From Clostridia bacterium (lineage in GTDB: Bacteria > Bacillota > Clostridia > Christensenellales > Borkfalkiaceae), in the NCBI GenBank assembly GCA_017558825.1, contig JAFYTO010000014.1:62001-126000 (forward strand): DNA of 64,000 nucleotides. Reading direction: 5' to 3'. The position numbers and the translations under genes are program-made. The notes beneath the pieces are model-generated. The model was not told the DNA's origin. It did no database searches and worked only from the letters and a program-made list of their open reading frames with translations. Position 1 is the first letter of the stretch, and every line of letters starts with the position of its first letter. Of the stretch, positions 34,858 to 44,457 are shown piece by piece.

Positions 34858-35925
34858 ATGAGCATTTCCACATTAAAACTTAACGATATTATTACTAATT
34901 TGTTAAATGAATATCATGACCAAAAGGCAATTTCTAGCGATGAGTTGATGGACAAAATTGATAAGTTTGATTTAACTCCTGAACAAATTGAAGAAATTTA
35001 CAAGGCTTTTAGTGAAAAAAATATTGAGATTTTAGATACTTACAATCTTTTAGCAAAAGATAAAGACCTTATTTTGCAATTAGAAAAAGAAATTTCAATG
35101 GACGACCCCGTTAAAGTATATCTTAAAGATATAGGTAAAATTGCTCTTTTATCAACGGAAGAAGAAAGTGAACTTGCTAAAAAAATGATGGAAGGCGATG
35201 AGTTTGCAAAACGCAGGCTTTCTGAAGCTAACCTTAGGCTTGTTGTATCTATTGCAAAAAGATACGTTGGTAGAGGAATGCACCTTTTAGACCTTATTCA
35301 AGAGGGTAACCTTGGCTTAATGAAGGCTGTTGAAAAGTTTGACTATACTAAAGGCTTTAAGTTTTCAACTTACGCTACTTGGTGGATTAGACAAGCTATT
35401 ACACGTTCTATTGCCGATCAAGCAAGAACAATAAGAATTCCTGTACATATGGTTGAAACTATTAACAAGGTTGTTAAAGTTTCACGTCTTTTAGTTCAAG
35501 AATACAACCGTGACCCAAGCCCAAAAGAAATTGCTGATTATATGGGAATATCTGAAGAAAAGGTTATTGAAATTCAAAAAATTGCTCAAGACCCTGTTTC
35601 TCTTGAAACTCCTATTGGTGATGATGGTGACGATAGTAATTTAGGAACTTTCATCGAAGATGAAAACGCAACTTCTCCAAGTGACCAAGTTGCTGCAAAT
35701 ATGCTTAAAAATCAACTTATTTCTGTTCTTGACACTCTTACTCCAAGAGAAGAAAAAGTTTTGCGCTTAAGATACGGTATTGATGACGGAAAACCTAGAA
35801 CGTTAGAAGAAGTTGGTAAAGAGTTTAACGTTACAAGAGAACGTATTCGTCAAATTGAAGCTAAGGCGCTTAGAAAACTTAGGCACCCTTCACGCTCTAA
35901 AAAACTTAAAGAGTATTTAGAATAA
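34858..35925 (+). CDS. rpoD: Primary sigma factor (sigma-A)
   Basis: 355 residues. Region 1.2 begins at about 80 ([22 protein letters not shown]). Region 2 has [36 protein letters not shown] and [13 protein letters not shown]. Region 3 is followed by region 4 with [15 protein letters not shown] and the [23 protein letters not shown]. This is the factor expected to use the TTGACA/TATAAT-like promoters found throughout the window. GGAGG precedes the ATG. Confidence 0.98.
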   Translation: MSISTLKLNDIITNLLNEYHDQKAISSDELMDKIDKFDLTPEQIEEIYKAFSEKNIEILDTYNLLAKDKDLILQLEKEISMDDPVKVYLKDIGKIALLSTEEESELAKKMMEGDEFAKRRLSEANLRLVVSIAKRYVGRGMHLLDLIQEGNLGLMKAVEKFDYTKGFKFSTYATWWIRQAITRSIADQARTIRIPVHMVETINKVVKVSRLLVQEYNRDPSPKEIADYMGISEEKVIEIQKIAQDPVSLETPIGDDGDDSNLGTFIEDENATSPSDQVAANMLKNQLISVLDTLTPREEKVLRLRYGIDDGKPRTLEEVGKEFNVTRERIRQIEAKALRKLRHPSRSKKLKEYLE

Positions 35926-36569
35926 TGACTAAGCGTTTAAAAACGCTTTACTCGCTAGTAAATAAAGGTGGTGTATTTGCTGACGTTGGCTGTGACCACG
36001 GTTACGTTGCAAAGTACGCACTTGATAGTGAAGATTTTGAAAGCGTTATTATTTCAGATATTTCAAAACTTAGCTTAGAAAAAGCGGAAAAATTACTAAA
36101 ACCCTATAAAAACAAGGTAAAATCATACGTTTGTGATGGTTTAGATGGTTACGAAATTGAACCAGATGTAGTTTTTATTGCTGGAATGGGTGGCGAAGAA
36201 ATTTGCAGTATATTACAAAAGAGCAAGTTTAGGGTTAAGCAGTTGGTTTTGTCGCCACAAAAGAATTCTAATAAAGTTAGAAAACTTTTAATTGATTTAG
36301 GTTATAAAATTGATAGTGATTTTACTTTTTTTGATAAAAAGTTTTACGATGCTATTTCGGCTACTATTGGTAAAGATAATTACACTCAAAAAGAATTGAT
36401 TTTTGGGCGTGATAATTTAAAATTAAGAAGTGCTGAGTTTTTAGATAAATTAAATATGGAAGCTAAAATTTTAAACAGTGTTATTAGTAACGAAAACGTT
36501 TCTAGTTTGGATAAAAACGAGGCAGAGCAAAAACTTGCATTAATAAACGGAGTTTTATATGAAAATTAA
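35925..36569 (+). CDS. trmK: tRNA (adenine-22-N1) methyltransferase
   Basis: 214 residues. SAM-dependent methyltransferase with VFADVGCDHGYVAKYAL (motif I) and IAGMGGEEI. Position after rpoD and before nif3 is conserved in Bacillota. Its ATG shares one base with the rpoD stop, and its end overlaps nif3 by 11 bases. Confidence 0.92.
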   Translation: MTKRLKTLYSLVNKGGVFADVGCDHGYVAKYALDSEDFESVIISDISKLSLEKAEKLLKPYKNKVKSYVCDGLDGYEIEPDVVFIAGMGGEEICSILQKSKFRVKQLVLSPQKNSNKVRKLLIDLGYKIDSDFTFFDKKFYDAISATIGKDNYTQKELIFGRDNLKLRSAEFLDKLNMEAKILNSVISNENVSSLDKNEAEQKLALINGVLYEN

Positions 36570-37323
36570 CGAATTGTTTTTAGAAACTGAAAAACTTGCG
36601 CCAGTTAGTATTTCTAACGAGTTTTGCGCTGAGTATAACGATAGAGATAATAGTGGAATTATTGTTGAAACTGAAAAAGATATTAAAAGTGTATTATTTA
36701 CGCTTGATTTAACTGTTAATGCTGTAAATTACGCTATTGAAAATGGTTTTGATGCGGTTATTACGCATCATCCAGCAATTTTTCACCCACTTTATAACGT
36801 AAAGTCAAATACTGCTATATATAAGGCTATACAAAACGATATTGGCGTTATTAGTTGCCATCTTAATTTAGATAGTGCAAAAGGCGGTATTGACGAGTGT
36901 TTGGCTGTTGGCTTAGGTGGCAAAATTGAAAAGGGTGTTCACGTTTTTCCAAGCGGTAACAGTTATGGTAAAATTAGTAAAATTGACGGATTAACGGCTG
37001 GTAAAATTTACGAAAACGCTAAAAAAGAATTTAGAAGCGATAAAATTATGCTTTACGGCAATCCTAATAACGTTATTAACAGCATGGCAAGTTATTGCGG
37101 TGCGGGCTTAAGTGAAAGCGAAGTTGAAAACGTTAACGTTGACTTATACGTTTCTAGTGACGTTAGACATTCAACTATTTTGAAAGTTGTTGATAGTGGC
37201 AAAAATTTAATTGTTTTAACACACTATTCGTCTGAATTTTACGGTTTTGCTAAGTTCTATAGCAATTTAAAAGCAGTTTTAAATTTAAAATGCGAACTTT
37301 TAGACGAAGATTATTATTTGTAA
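36559..37323 (+). CDS. Nif3-like dinuclear metal centre protein (YqfO family)
   Basis: 254 residues, the compact form without the inserted PII-like domain. Metal-binding motifs THHPAIFHPLYNV and SCHLNLDSAKGGIDE are present, with LTHYSSEFYGF near the C-terminus. Function is unsettled across the family (metal-dependent hydrolase-like). Coupled to trmK by overlap. Confidence 0.88.
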   Translation: MKINELFLETEKLAPVSISNEFCAEYNDRDNSGIIVETEKDIKSVLFTLDLTVNAVNYAIENGFDAVITHHPAIFHPLYNVKSNTAIYKAIQNDIGVISCHLNLDSAKGGIDECLAVGLGGKIEKGVHVFPSGNSYGKISKIDGLTAGKIYENAKKEFRSDKIMLYGNPNNVINSMASYCGAGLSESEVENVNVDLYVSSDVRHSTILKVVDSGKNLIVLTHYSSEFYGFAKFYSNLKAVLNLKCELLDEDYYL

Positions 37324-37341
37324 AAAATTGGGGGTATATTT

Positions 37342-38070
37342 ATGAACGACCAAATTAAATATTTATTAAAGTATCAAAGCGTTGATGGAAAGGTTAAAGA
37401 AATAGAAGATTCTTTAAAAAAGACTGAAGAAGCAAAAAAATACTACACTGCAAGCAAGTTTTTAAAAACTGTTGGCGAAGTTGCTTCAAGTATTGACGCA
37501 AAGGCAAAGCCTTTAATTGATAGTTATAACGCTCTTGTAAGTGACGTTAAACAACTTGAAAATCAAGCGGAAGAATTTGCAAAATCTGTTGAAAGTTGTG
37601 AAAATGACGATGAACTTAACTATTTAAAAAAGAAATTTCAAGACGTTGCTAATAGTATTTTACAAAAAGAAGATGCTATTAAAAACTTACAAAAAAATAT
37701 TGACGATATTTTTAACGAGTACAATAAACTTAAAGAAGAAAACGGCGTTATGAAAGCTCAATATAACGAGTTTGCGCCTAAATTTAAAGAGTTAAGAGAT
37801 TCTAAAGCTCCTGAAGTAAAATCATTAAAAAGCGAACTTGAAGAAATAGCTAAAAATATTGAGCCGTCTTTAATGCAAAAATATATTTCAAAGCGTGAAG
37901 ATAAAAGATTTCCTATTATTTTTGGCGTAGATACTTCTACTAACAGTTGTTATTGTCCGGCTTGTGCAACAGGTATGTCAATAAGTGCCAAAAACGAACT
38001 TGTTAGTGGAAATATAAAAGAGTGTGAAAACTGTAGAAGATTATTATATTCTCAAACTGAACTCAAATAA
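37342..38070 (+). CDS. Coiled-coil protein with C-terminal C4 zinc ribbon
   Basis: 242 residues. Long helical coiled coil (about 20-180), then a zinc ribbon with YCPACATGM and CENCRRLLY (four Cys). This family (DUF164 / zf-RING_7) commonly follows nif3 in Bacteria. The role is unclear; nucleic-acid or protein scaffolding has been proposed. Its end overlaps the convergent spmB by eight bases. Confidence 0.85.
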   Translation: MNDQIKYLLKYQSVDGKVKEIEDSLKKTEEAKKYYTASKFLKTVGEVASSIDAKAKPLIDSYNALVSDVKQLENQAEEFAKSVESCENDDELNYLKKKFQDVANSILQKEDAIKNLQKNIDDIFNEYNKLKEENGVMKAQYNEFAPKFKELRDSKAPEVKSLKSELEEIAKNIEPSLMQKYISKREDKRFPIIFGVDTSTNSCYCPACATGMSISAKNELVSGNIKECENCRRLLYSQTELK

Positions 38071-38578
38071 AAAATTTGCATATTAGACAAGTTAATATAG
38101 TGGAAATTAAACAAGCGGTTAGCGATATTATTATCGGTTTAACCGCTTTTTTATTTTTACATTTTACAAAGTACACTGCTGAAATATAAAACACTGTTTC
38201 ACTTGAGCCAAATATTGCCGCAGCGCATAGTGTAACGTAACTATGAGTTCCATAATTTGAAATTATTTCGTTTAAAAGTGCAAGGCTTCCAGAGCCTGAA
38301 AACGGCTTTAATATTATTAAGTTAATAAGTTCTTTAGGCACGCCAAAAAAGTTAAAAATTGGCGATAAAATCTTAATTATTAGACCGTTTAATCCGCTTG
38401 CTTCAAATAGACAAACCATTAAAATTATGGTTGCAATATATGGAAAAATTGATATGGTTAAATCTAACCCCGTTTTAGCGCCTTGAACAAACGTGTCGTA
38501 AACGTTTACTTTTTTATAAGCGCAGTAAATTAGTAAAAATAATAGTAAAATTGGAATTAAAACGTTAAAAAAATTCAT
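38063..38578 (-). CDS. spmB: Spore maturation protein B
   Basis: 171 residues, a nucleoside-transporter-gate-domain membrane protein with about four to five helices. Family signatures include KPFSGSGSLALLNEI and FGSSETVFYISAVYF. SpmA and SpmB help spore core dehydration in Bacillus. It starts four bases inside the end of spmA, so the two form an operon. Confidence 0.9.
   Translation of the reverse strand: MNFFNVLIPILLLFLLIYCAYKKVNVYDTFVQGAKTGLDLTISIFPYIATIILMVCLFEASGLNGLIIKILSPIFNFFGVPKELINLIILKPFSGSGSLALLNEIISNYGTHSYVTLCAAAIFGSSETVFYISAVYFVKCKNKKAVKPIIISLTACLISTILTCLICKFFI
38113..38153 (+). terminator. Terminator for the dgt-dnaG-rpoD operon inside the spmB coding region
   Basis: 9-bp stem (38113-38121 with 38140-38148) with an 18-base loop and T run on the plus strand, lying within the C-terminal codons of the convergent spmB. 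Confidence 0.55.
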
Positions 38579-39114
38579 TTAAAAACCTTGCAAAGTATTA
38601 TGCCTATTGTGGTTGAAATTGCCGTGGCAATAAGTGACGGAATAATTATATAGGAGGCGTTAGGCTCACCGTTTTGCGTAAGCAGTTGCATTACTGAAGT
38701 TGGAAGCAACTGTATTGACGTTGCAGATATAACAAACAGCACGTTTTTTGCGTGCTCGTTATTTTCTTCTTCTAAATATTTAAAGGCGTCAATGGCGTAA
38801 GGTGTTGCCAGACCGCCTACACCTAGCAAGTTGCAAGATAAATTCATAGAAATTAGTTCTTTAGTCTTTAAAGAAACTTTGCCAAAAAGTAGCTTTATTA
38901 TAGGGCTAAAAAGCCTGCTTAATTTGCTTGTTAAACTGCTTTTTTCAATGAGAGCGCTAAAACCGCACCAAACAACGTAAACGCAAAGTAAAGAAATGCA
39001 CAGTTTGGTGCTTTTTTCTACCGCCGTACTAAATGTTAATAATACGGAAGATGGATTAAAAATTATTAATGTTAATATCGATGATATTAAAATTGCAGTA
39101 AAAATAACGTTCAT
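38575..39114 (-). CDS. spmA: Spore maturation protein A
   Basis: 179 residues, polytopic membrane protein. NLLGVGGLATPYAIDAFKYLEEENNEHA matches the conserved SpmA core, as does VVWCGFSALIEKS. Overlaps spmB by four bases. Together with YtxC- and YlxY-type genes it suggests a spore-forming ancestor or a spore former. Confidence 0.9.
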   Translation of the reverse strand: MNVIFTAILISSILTLIIFNPSSVLLTFSTAVEKSTKLCISLLCVYVVWCGFSALIEKSSLTSKLSRLFSPIIKLLFGKVSLKTKELISMNLSCNLLGVGGLATPYAIDAFKYLEEENNEHAKNVLFVISATSIQLLPTSVMQLLTQNGEPNASYIIIPSLIATAISTTIGIILCKVFK

Positions 39115-39160
39115 ATTAAAATTTATGCGTAAATGAGGCGTTTTATTAGCGCTAATTGTG

Positions 39161-39189
39161 TTTACAAAATAACTTTTATGTTATATAAT
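39161..39189 (+). promoter_or_regulatory. Promoter of metG-tatD
   Basis: TTTACA (39161-39166), 17-bp spacer, TATAAT (39184-39189). No T-box or SAM riboswitch fits in the short leader. Confidence 0.7.
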
Positions 39190-39224
39190 AAGTGTATTAT
39201 TTAGTTTACTATTTAGGAGACGTT

Positions 39225-41183
39225 ATGGAAAACAATAAATTTTACATTACCACACCAATATATTATCCAAGTGGAAATTGGCATATAGGTCATTGCTATA
39301 CAACCGTTATTTGCGATGCGCTTGCAAGGTTTAACCGTATGCTTAAAAAAGACGTTTTCTTTTTAACAGGTACAGATGAGCACGGCCAAAAAATTGAAAA
39401 GAAAGCAAGTGAACTTAATAAAACTCCAATGGAGTTTATTAATCCGCTTGTTGACGGTTTAAAAGATATTTGGCGTGAACTTGATATCTCTTACGATAAA
39501 TTTATTAGAACTACAGACAATTATCACGTTAAAGGCGTTCAAACAATTTTCAAACAACTTTACGATAAAGGCGAAATTTATAAGTCTGAATATGAAGGCT
39601 GGTATTGTACGCCTTGCGAATCTTTTTGGACTGAATCTCAACTTAAAGACGGTAAGTGCCCTGACTGTGGCAGACCTGTTCAAAAGGGTAAAGAGGAAAG
39701 TTACTTCTTCCGCCTATCTAAGTACGCTGATAGAATTTTAAAACTTTACGAAGATAATAAAGAGTTTTTACAACCAAAATCACGCGTTAACGAAATGGTT
39801 AATAACTTTATTAAACCTGGGCTTCAAGACCTTTGCGTTTCAAGAACTACTATTAAATGGGGTATTCCAGTAACGTTTGATGAAAAGCATACCGTTTACG
39901 TTTGGGTTGATGCATTAACAAACTACATTACAGCGCTTGGATACGGCACTGAAGACGATAGTTTATTTAAGAAATATTGGCCTGCAAATATTCAAATGGT
40001 TGGTAAGGAAATTGTAAGATTCCACACTATTATTTGGCCTGCAATTTTAATGGCGCTTGATATTCCTGTTTCTAATCAGGTTTATGGCCACGGCTGGCTT
40101 TTAATTGGCGGAGATAAACTTTCTAAATCTAAAGGCGAAAATATTAGAACTGAAATTACCGACCCTAAAGAACTAGTTGATAGATACGGCTGTGATGCGC
40201 TTAGATATTTCTTACTTCGTGAAATTCCGTTTGGTAATGACGGTGTTTATACTAACGAAAGTTTATTAAAGAGAATTAACGGCGACCTTTCTAACGACCT
40301 TGGCAACCTTGTTTCACGCACAACGGCAATGATTAACCAATATTTTGGTGGGGTGTTGCCAACTCCTACTGAGTTTACTGAACTTGATAACGAAGTTATC
40401 AAAATGGCAAACGGAGTGTTTACTGAGGTAAGCAAGTATATAGATTTAATTGACGTGCCAAGTGCGCTTATTGAAATATTTAAACTTATACAAAGAGCCA
40501 ATAAATACATTGATGAAACAGAGCCTTGGAAAATTTCTAAAGACGAAACAATGCGTGATAGGCTTAAAACGGTTATGTACGTTTTAACTGAATGTATTAG
40601 AATTAGTGCAATTATGCTAAAACCGTTTATTACTAAAGCGCCAAATAAAATTTTAAGTTATCTTTCTATTGATGGAGAATTTGAAAACACGTTTGATAAC
40701 GCTAAATTCGGTGTTTTAAAGGAAGGAACTGTTATTAAAAAGGCTGAGCCTATTTTCCCAAGAATTGACGTGAATAAGGAAATTAAGGCTATTGAAGAGA
40801 TGATGGCAAAAAGCCAAGAGGAAAAGAAAGTGGAAGAGATAGAAAAGATTGAACATAAAGAAGAAATTTCTATTGATGATTTCTTTAAAACTGAATTAAG
40901 AGTTGCTGTTGTTGAAGCGTGTGAAAAAATTGAAAAATCTTCAAAATTATTAAAATTAACGGTTGACGTTGGTGGTGAAAAGCGCACAGTTGCTTCTGGC
41001 ATTGCTAATTACTATAAACCGGAAGAACTTATTGGCAAAAAGGTTATTCTTGTTTGTAACTTAAAACCTGCAAAACTTTGTGGCGTATTAAGTCAAGGTA
41101 TGATATTATGTGCGGAAAAAGACGGTAAAATAGTGCTTGTTGCACCTGAGAAAGATATGCCGTCAGGAGCGGAAGTTTGCTAA
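39225..41183 (+). CDS. metG: Methionyl-tRNA synthetase
   Basis: 652 residues. Class I synthetase with HIGH (NWHIGHCYTT, about 20) and KMSKS-like LSKSKGEN. A zinc knuckle has CTPCESFW and CPDCGRPV. A C-terminal Trbp111/EMAP-like tRNA-binding domain (about 545-652, TELRVAVVEACEKIEKSSKLL) is fused. ATG at 39225 follows TAGGAGA. tatD overlaps its end. Confidence 0.97.
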   Translation: MENNKFYITTPIYYPSGNWHIGHCYTTVICDALARFNRMLKKDVFFLTGTDEHGQKIEKKASELNKTPMEFINPLVDGLKDIWRELDISYDKFIRTTDNYHVKGVQTIFKQLYDKGEIYKSEYEGWYCTPCESFWTESQLKDGKCPDCGRPVQKGKEESYFFRLSKYADRILKLYEDNKEFLQPKSRVNEMVNNFIKPGLQDLCVSRTTIKWGIPVTFDEKHTVYVWVDALTNYITALGYGTEDDSLFKKYWPANIQMVGKEIVRFHTIIWPAILMALDIPVSNQVYGHGWLLIGGDKLSKSKGENIRTEITDPKELVDRYGCDALRYFLLREIPFGNDGVYTNESLLKRINGDLSNDLGNLVSRTTAMINQYFGGVLPTPTEFTELDNEVIKMANGVFTEVSKYIDLIDVPSALIEIFKLIQRANKYIDETEPWKISKDETMRDRLKTVMYVLTECIRISAIMLKPFITKAPNKILSYLSIDGEFENTFDNAKFGVLKEGTVIKKAEPIFPRIDVNKEIKAIEEMMAKSQEEKKVEEIEKIEHKEEISIDDFFKTELRVAVVEACEKIEKSSKLLKLTVDVGGEKRTVASGIANYYKPEELIGKKVILVCNLKPAKLCGVLSQGMILCAEKDGKIVLVAPEKDMPSGAEVC

Positions 41184-41950
41184 AATTAGTTGACGTACAC
41201 GCTCATTTAAGTGATGATTATATCTTTGGCGATATTGAAGCCGTTAGGGAAGAGTATTTAAACGCAGGCGTTTCTCTTGTAATAGATAGCGGTTGTAGTT
41301 TAGATAGCGTTGAAAGATGCGCTAAAAACGCTAGTGATTATAGTGAAGTTTATTTTACTGCAGGCTTGCACCCAGAAAATGCAAGAAACGAAAGTCAAAT
41401 TGATAGTGTAATGTTTTATGCAAATCACCCTAAATGCGTTGCAATAGGCGAAATTGGGCTTGATTACCATTATGAAGGTTTTAACAAGGAAGAACAAAAA
41501 AGAGTGTTTATTGCTCAGCTTGAATATGCTTCAAGTTTAGGCTTGCCTGTTGTAATTCATTCACGCGATGCGTGCTTAGATACCGTTACGCTTTTAAAAG
41601 AACATAAAAATTTACTTAAAAACGGCTTTTTAATGCACTGCTTTAGTGAAAGTTTAGAAACGGCAATGGAGCTTTTAAAATTAGGTGCTCATTTTTCATT
41701 TGGAGGCTCGTTAACGTTTAAAAATAGTAATCGTATTGAAGTATTTAAAAATTTACCGCTTGACGTTTTACATTTGGAAACTGACAGCCCGTATTTAACG
41801 CCAACTCCGTTTAGAGGAAATAGAAATTCGCCAAAATTTATAGATATTACCTATGATTTTGTTGCTGAAAAGCTTAATTTAGAAAAAGAGTATTTGGCTG
41901 AAAAGTTATATGCCAATGCCATAAATTTATTTAAAAAAATTAAATTGTAA
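41177..41950 (+). CDS. tatD: TatD family metal-dependent deoxyribonuclease
   Basis: 257 residues. DVHAHLSD at the N-terminus supplies the metal-binding HxH; GEIGLDYHYEG, VIHSRDAC, MHCFS and LETDSPYLTP complete the site. The start is TTG at 41177, eight bases after AGGAG and overlapping the metG end by seven bases. metG-tatD-rsmA is the usual Bacillota order, but the rnmV gene often found before rsmA is absent. Confidence 0.93.
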   Translation: MLKLVDVHAHLSDDYIFGDIEAVREEYLNAGVSLVIDSGCSLDSVERCAKNASDYSEVYFTAGLHPENARNESQIDSVMFYANHPKCVAIGEIGLDYHYEGFNKEEQKRVFIAQLEYASSLGLPVVIHSRDACLDTVTLLKEHKNLLKNGFLMHCFSESLETAMELLKLGAHFSFGGSLTFKNSNRIEVFKNLPLDVLHLETDSPYLTPTPFRGNRNSPKFIDITYDFVAEKLNLEKEYLAEKLYANAINLFKKIKL

Positions 41951-41960
41951 TATGTAAAAC

Positions 41961-41985
41961 GGGCAAATATTAGCCCGCTTTATCA
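41961..41985 (+). terminator. Weak terminator after tatD
   Basis: 5-bp GC stem (about 41961-41965 with 41974-41978) followed by a short T-rich stretch. Confidence 0.4.
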
Positions 41986-42062
41986 TTTGTTAAATTTGTA
42001 AACCGCAAGTTAAAAACTTGTGTTATTACACGCTTATAATGCGTAAAAACTTAAAAATTATT

Positions 42063-42905
42063 ATGGATATTAAAAGTATATTAAAACAAAATAACTTTAC
42101 GTTTGAAAAGCGCTTTGGTCAAAACTTTTTAACTGACACTAATTTGCTTAAAAGCATTGTTGAAAAGTCTGGTGTTAACGCTAATTCCACCGTAGTTGAA
42201 ATAGGCGTTGGTGCAGGAACGCTTACTGGCGAAATTGCAAAGCAAGTAAAAAAAGTTTACGGTTTTGAAATTGATACTAAATTAAAGCCTGTGTTAAATG
42301 AAACCATTAAAGATTATAACAACGTGGAAATTATTTTTAGTGACATTTTAAAAATTGGTGCAAAAAAAGTTGATGAAATGATAGGTGCTAGTTACTCTAT
42401 TATTGCAAACTTGCCGTACTATATTACAACTCCTATTATTATGGAATTTGTAGAAAAAAGCGAGTTTTGTGAAAGGGTAGTTGTAACGGTTCAAAAAGAG
42501 GTTGCTGAAAGGCTTGTTGCCAGCCCAAAAACAAGTGATTATGGCGCAATTACTGCAAGTATAGGCGCAATTGCAAACAGCAAAATAATAAAGTATATTG
42601 ATAGGCAAATGTTTATGCCTCCTCCAAACGTGGATTCAGCTGTTGTAAGAATTGAATTTGATAAAAATAAATTTGAAATTTTAGATATAAAAGAATATCG
42701 AAAATTAGTTAAAAACGCGTTTTCTATGAGAAGAAAAACGCTTGTAAACAACTTGATGAAAGGGTATAATTTAACCCGCCAGGAAATTGAGAACGCATTG
42801 TCAAACTGTAACGTTCCAGTTTCGGTTAGAGGCGAAGAATTAGGTGCGGAAACATACGTTGAGTTATCAAATTATTTAGTAAAAAACGGTGTAAAGAGTA
42901 AATGA
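42063..42905 (+). CDS. rsmA: 16S rRNA (adenine-1518/1519-N6) dimethyltransferase
   Basis: 280 residues. KsgA family: FGQNFLTDTNLL, EIGVGAGTLT (SAM motif) and catalytic NLPYYITTPI. The ATG at 42063 fits family length (MDIKSILKQ). An upstream in-frame ATG at 42039 overlaps a TATAAT (42035-42040) that may be its -10 box. No Shine-Dalgarno is visible. Confidence 0.93.
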   Translation: MDIKSILKQNNFTFEKRFGQNFLTDTNLLKSIVEKSGVNANSTVVEIGVGAGTLTGEIAKQVKKVYGFEIDTKLKPVLNETIKDYNNVEIIFSDILKIGAKKVDEMIGASYSIIANLPYYITTPIIMEFVEKSEFCERVVVTVQKEVAERLVASPKTSDYGAITASIGAIANSKIIKYIDRQMFMPPPNVDSAVVRIEFDKNKFEILDIKEYRKLVKNAFSMRRKTLVNNLMKGYNLTRQEIENALSNCNVPVSVRGEELGAETYVELSNYLVKNGVKSK

Positions 42906-42928
42906 TTATGAAATAGAAAAATATAATT

Positions 42929-43621
42929 TTGCTTTCTACAATTTCATTTGTTTTAATAGCGCTAACAATTTTTTTAATTATATTATTTGGTAAAATTCTT
43001 CCAGAAGAAAAACAGAAAAAAGAGTTGGAAGAGTTCTTTAAATCGTATTATAATCAAAAAATTTCATCATATGCAGATGAAAATGCGTTATATGATGAGT
43101 ATGAGGTTGACGTTGCTTTTTTAGGCGATAGTTTAACAGACGGTTATAATTTAAGCGAGTATTATCCTGAATTTATAACTGTAAATCGCGGTATTGGAGG
43201 CGATACTACTATAGGACTAGAAAGTCGCCTTAAGGTTTCTGTTTATGATTTAAAACCAAAAGTTTGCGTTATGCTTATTGGCGCAAATAATATGGATACA
43301 ATGTTTGAAAATTATGAAAACATATTGAAAGGTTTTAAGGAAAATTTGCCTAATACTAAAATTGTGTTACTTTCTTTAACTGCAATGGGAGGAGAGTATT
43401 GGGGAGCAAAAAATCAACTTGCTTGCTACAACAACGTTAGAATTAAAAAATATGCCGAAAGTTATGGTTATACTTACGTTGATTTGTTTACACCGTTATT
43501 CAACGAAAAAACAGGAGAGGTTTATGACGGTTTTACAATAGACGGAGGTCATTTTACTCATGAAGGTTATCTTGTTGTTACAGCGCAAATAAAGCCAGTA
43601 TTAATAGAATTACTTAAATAA
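42929..43621 (+). CDS. SGNH/GDSL-family hydrolase with N-terminal membrane anchor
   Basis: 230 residues from a TTG start. One N-terminal hydrophobic helix (about 3-24) is followed by an extracytoplasmic SGNH hydrolase: FLGDSLTDGY (Ser), RGIGGDTT (Gly), IGANN (Asn) and DGGHFTHEGY (Asp and His). It likely acts as an esterase on wall or polysaccharide acyl groups. Immediately upstream ATG AAA TAG (42908-42916) is in frame and would give a normal MK-KNII signal start except for the amber codon. The true start is therefore uncertain. Confidence 0.75.
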   Translation: MLSTISFVLIALTIFLIILFGKILPEEKQKKELEEFFKSYYNQKISSYADENALYDEYEVDVAFLGDSLTDGYNLSEYYPEFITVNRGIGGDTTIGLESRLKVSVYDLKPKVCVMLIGANNMDTMFENYENILKGFKENLPNTKIVLLSLTAMGGEYWGAKNQLACYNNVRIKKYAESYGYTYVDLFTPLFNEKTGEVYDGFTIDGGHFTHEGYLVVTAQIKPVLIELLK

Positions 43622-43626
43622 AAAAG

Positions 43627-43655
43627 TCCACGGCAAATTGCCGTGGATTATTTTT
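43627..43655. terminator. Convergent terminator
   Basis: 8-bp stem (43627-43634 with 43640-43647), 5-base loop, A-run left and T-run right. Between the SGNH gene and proC. Confidence 0.85.
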
Positions 43656-44456
43656 TTATTTTCCTAGTTCTTTTGTTCTTATAAAACTTTTTTCTACCGC
43701 GTTTATAACTACGTTATAAAAGCTGTTTTCTTCAAGGCTTTTTACACCTTCAATGGTTGAGCCGTTAGGGCTACAAACGGCGTTTTTAAGCTCTTCTGGC
43801 GTCTTATTAGACGTTTGTAATAGTGTTGAAGCTCCTATAACGGTTTGTGTTGCATAAACAAGAGCTTCATCATAAGTTAATCCGCTTTTTTCGCCACCTT
43901 TTGCAAGAGCATCAATAAACATATATACAAACGCAGGACCACAACCGCTAACAGCACAGCCCGCGTCAATTAAACTTTCGTCTAATTTAGAAAGGACTGA
44001 ACTTTCCTCAAGCATTTTAACAAAATTATCTTCTTCTGCTTGAGTTACGTTACGGTTAGTGCAGTATAAAATCATACCTTTATTTACGCTTACAGGAGTG
44101 TTAGGCATAATTCTAATTATTTTTGCGCTATTTGAAAGTAAATTTTCAAGTTTAGTAGTATTAATTCCCGCCATCATTGATATAAAAACGGGATTGTTGT
44201 TACTTGAGCTTAAACATTCGTTAATTTCGCTTGCTACAATAGAGGCAACTTGAGGTTTTACGCCTATAAAAACGTAGTTTGCGCTATCAATAATTTCTTT
44301 AAGAGCGGCAGTATTAGCATTTAATTTAGTTGCTAAGCCGTTTTGTAATTCTTCGTTTTTATCTAGTAAATATAAAGTTTTTTGAATATTTGCGTTGTTT
44401 ACAGCGGTAGCAAGCGCTCCGCCCATATTACCGCAACCTATAAAACCTATTTTCAT
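43656..44456 (-). CDS. proC: Pyrroline-5-carboxylate reductase
   Basis: 266 residues. Last step of proline synthesis. N-terminal Rossmann motif GFIGCGNMGGALA, then MPNTPVSVNKGM, GCAVSGCGPAFVYMFIDALA and the C-terminal NAVCSPNGSTIEGV of P5C reductases. Last gene of a phosphoribosyltransferase-proB-proA-proC operon, starting two bases after proA ends. Confidence 0.96.
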   Translation of the reverse strand: MKIGFIGCGNMGGALATAVNNANIQKTLYLLDKNEELQNGLATKLNANTAALKEIIDSANYVFIGVKPQVASIVASEINECLSSSNNNPVFISMMAGINTTKLENLLSNSAKIIRIMPNTPVSVNKGMILYCTNRNVTQAEEDNFVKMLEESSVLSKLDESLIDAGCAVSGCGPAFVYMFIDALAKGGEKSGLTYDEALVYATQTVIGASTLLQTSNKTPEELKNAVCSPNGSTIEGVKSLEENSFYNVVINAVEKSFIRTKELGK

Positions 44457-44457
44457 A

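Noticed and set aside
39115..39224. T-box or SAM riboswitch before metG
   Set aside because: The leader after the predicted start is only about 30 bases, with no T-box core sequence or terminator.
42908..42916. Reassignment of TAG to an amino acid
   Set aside because: TAG ends ylxR at its normal length, so the codon is a real stop in this genome.
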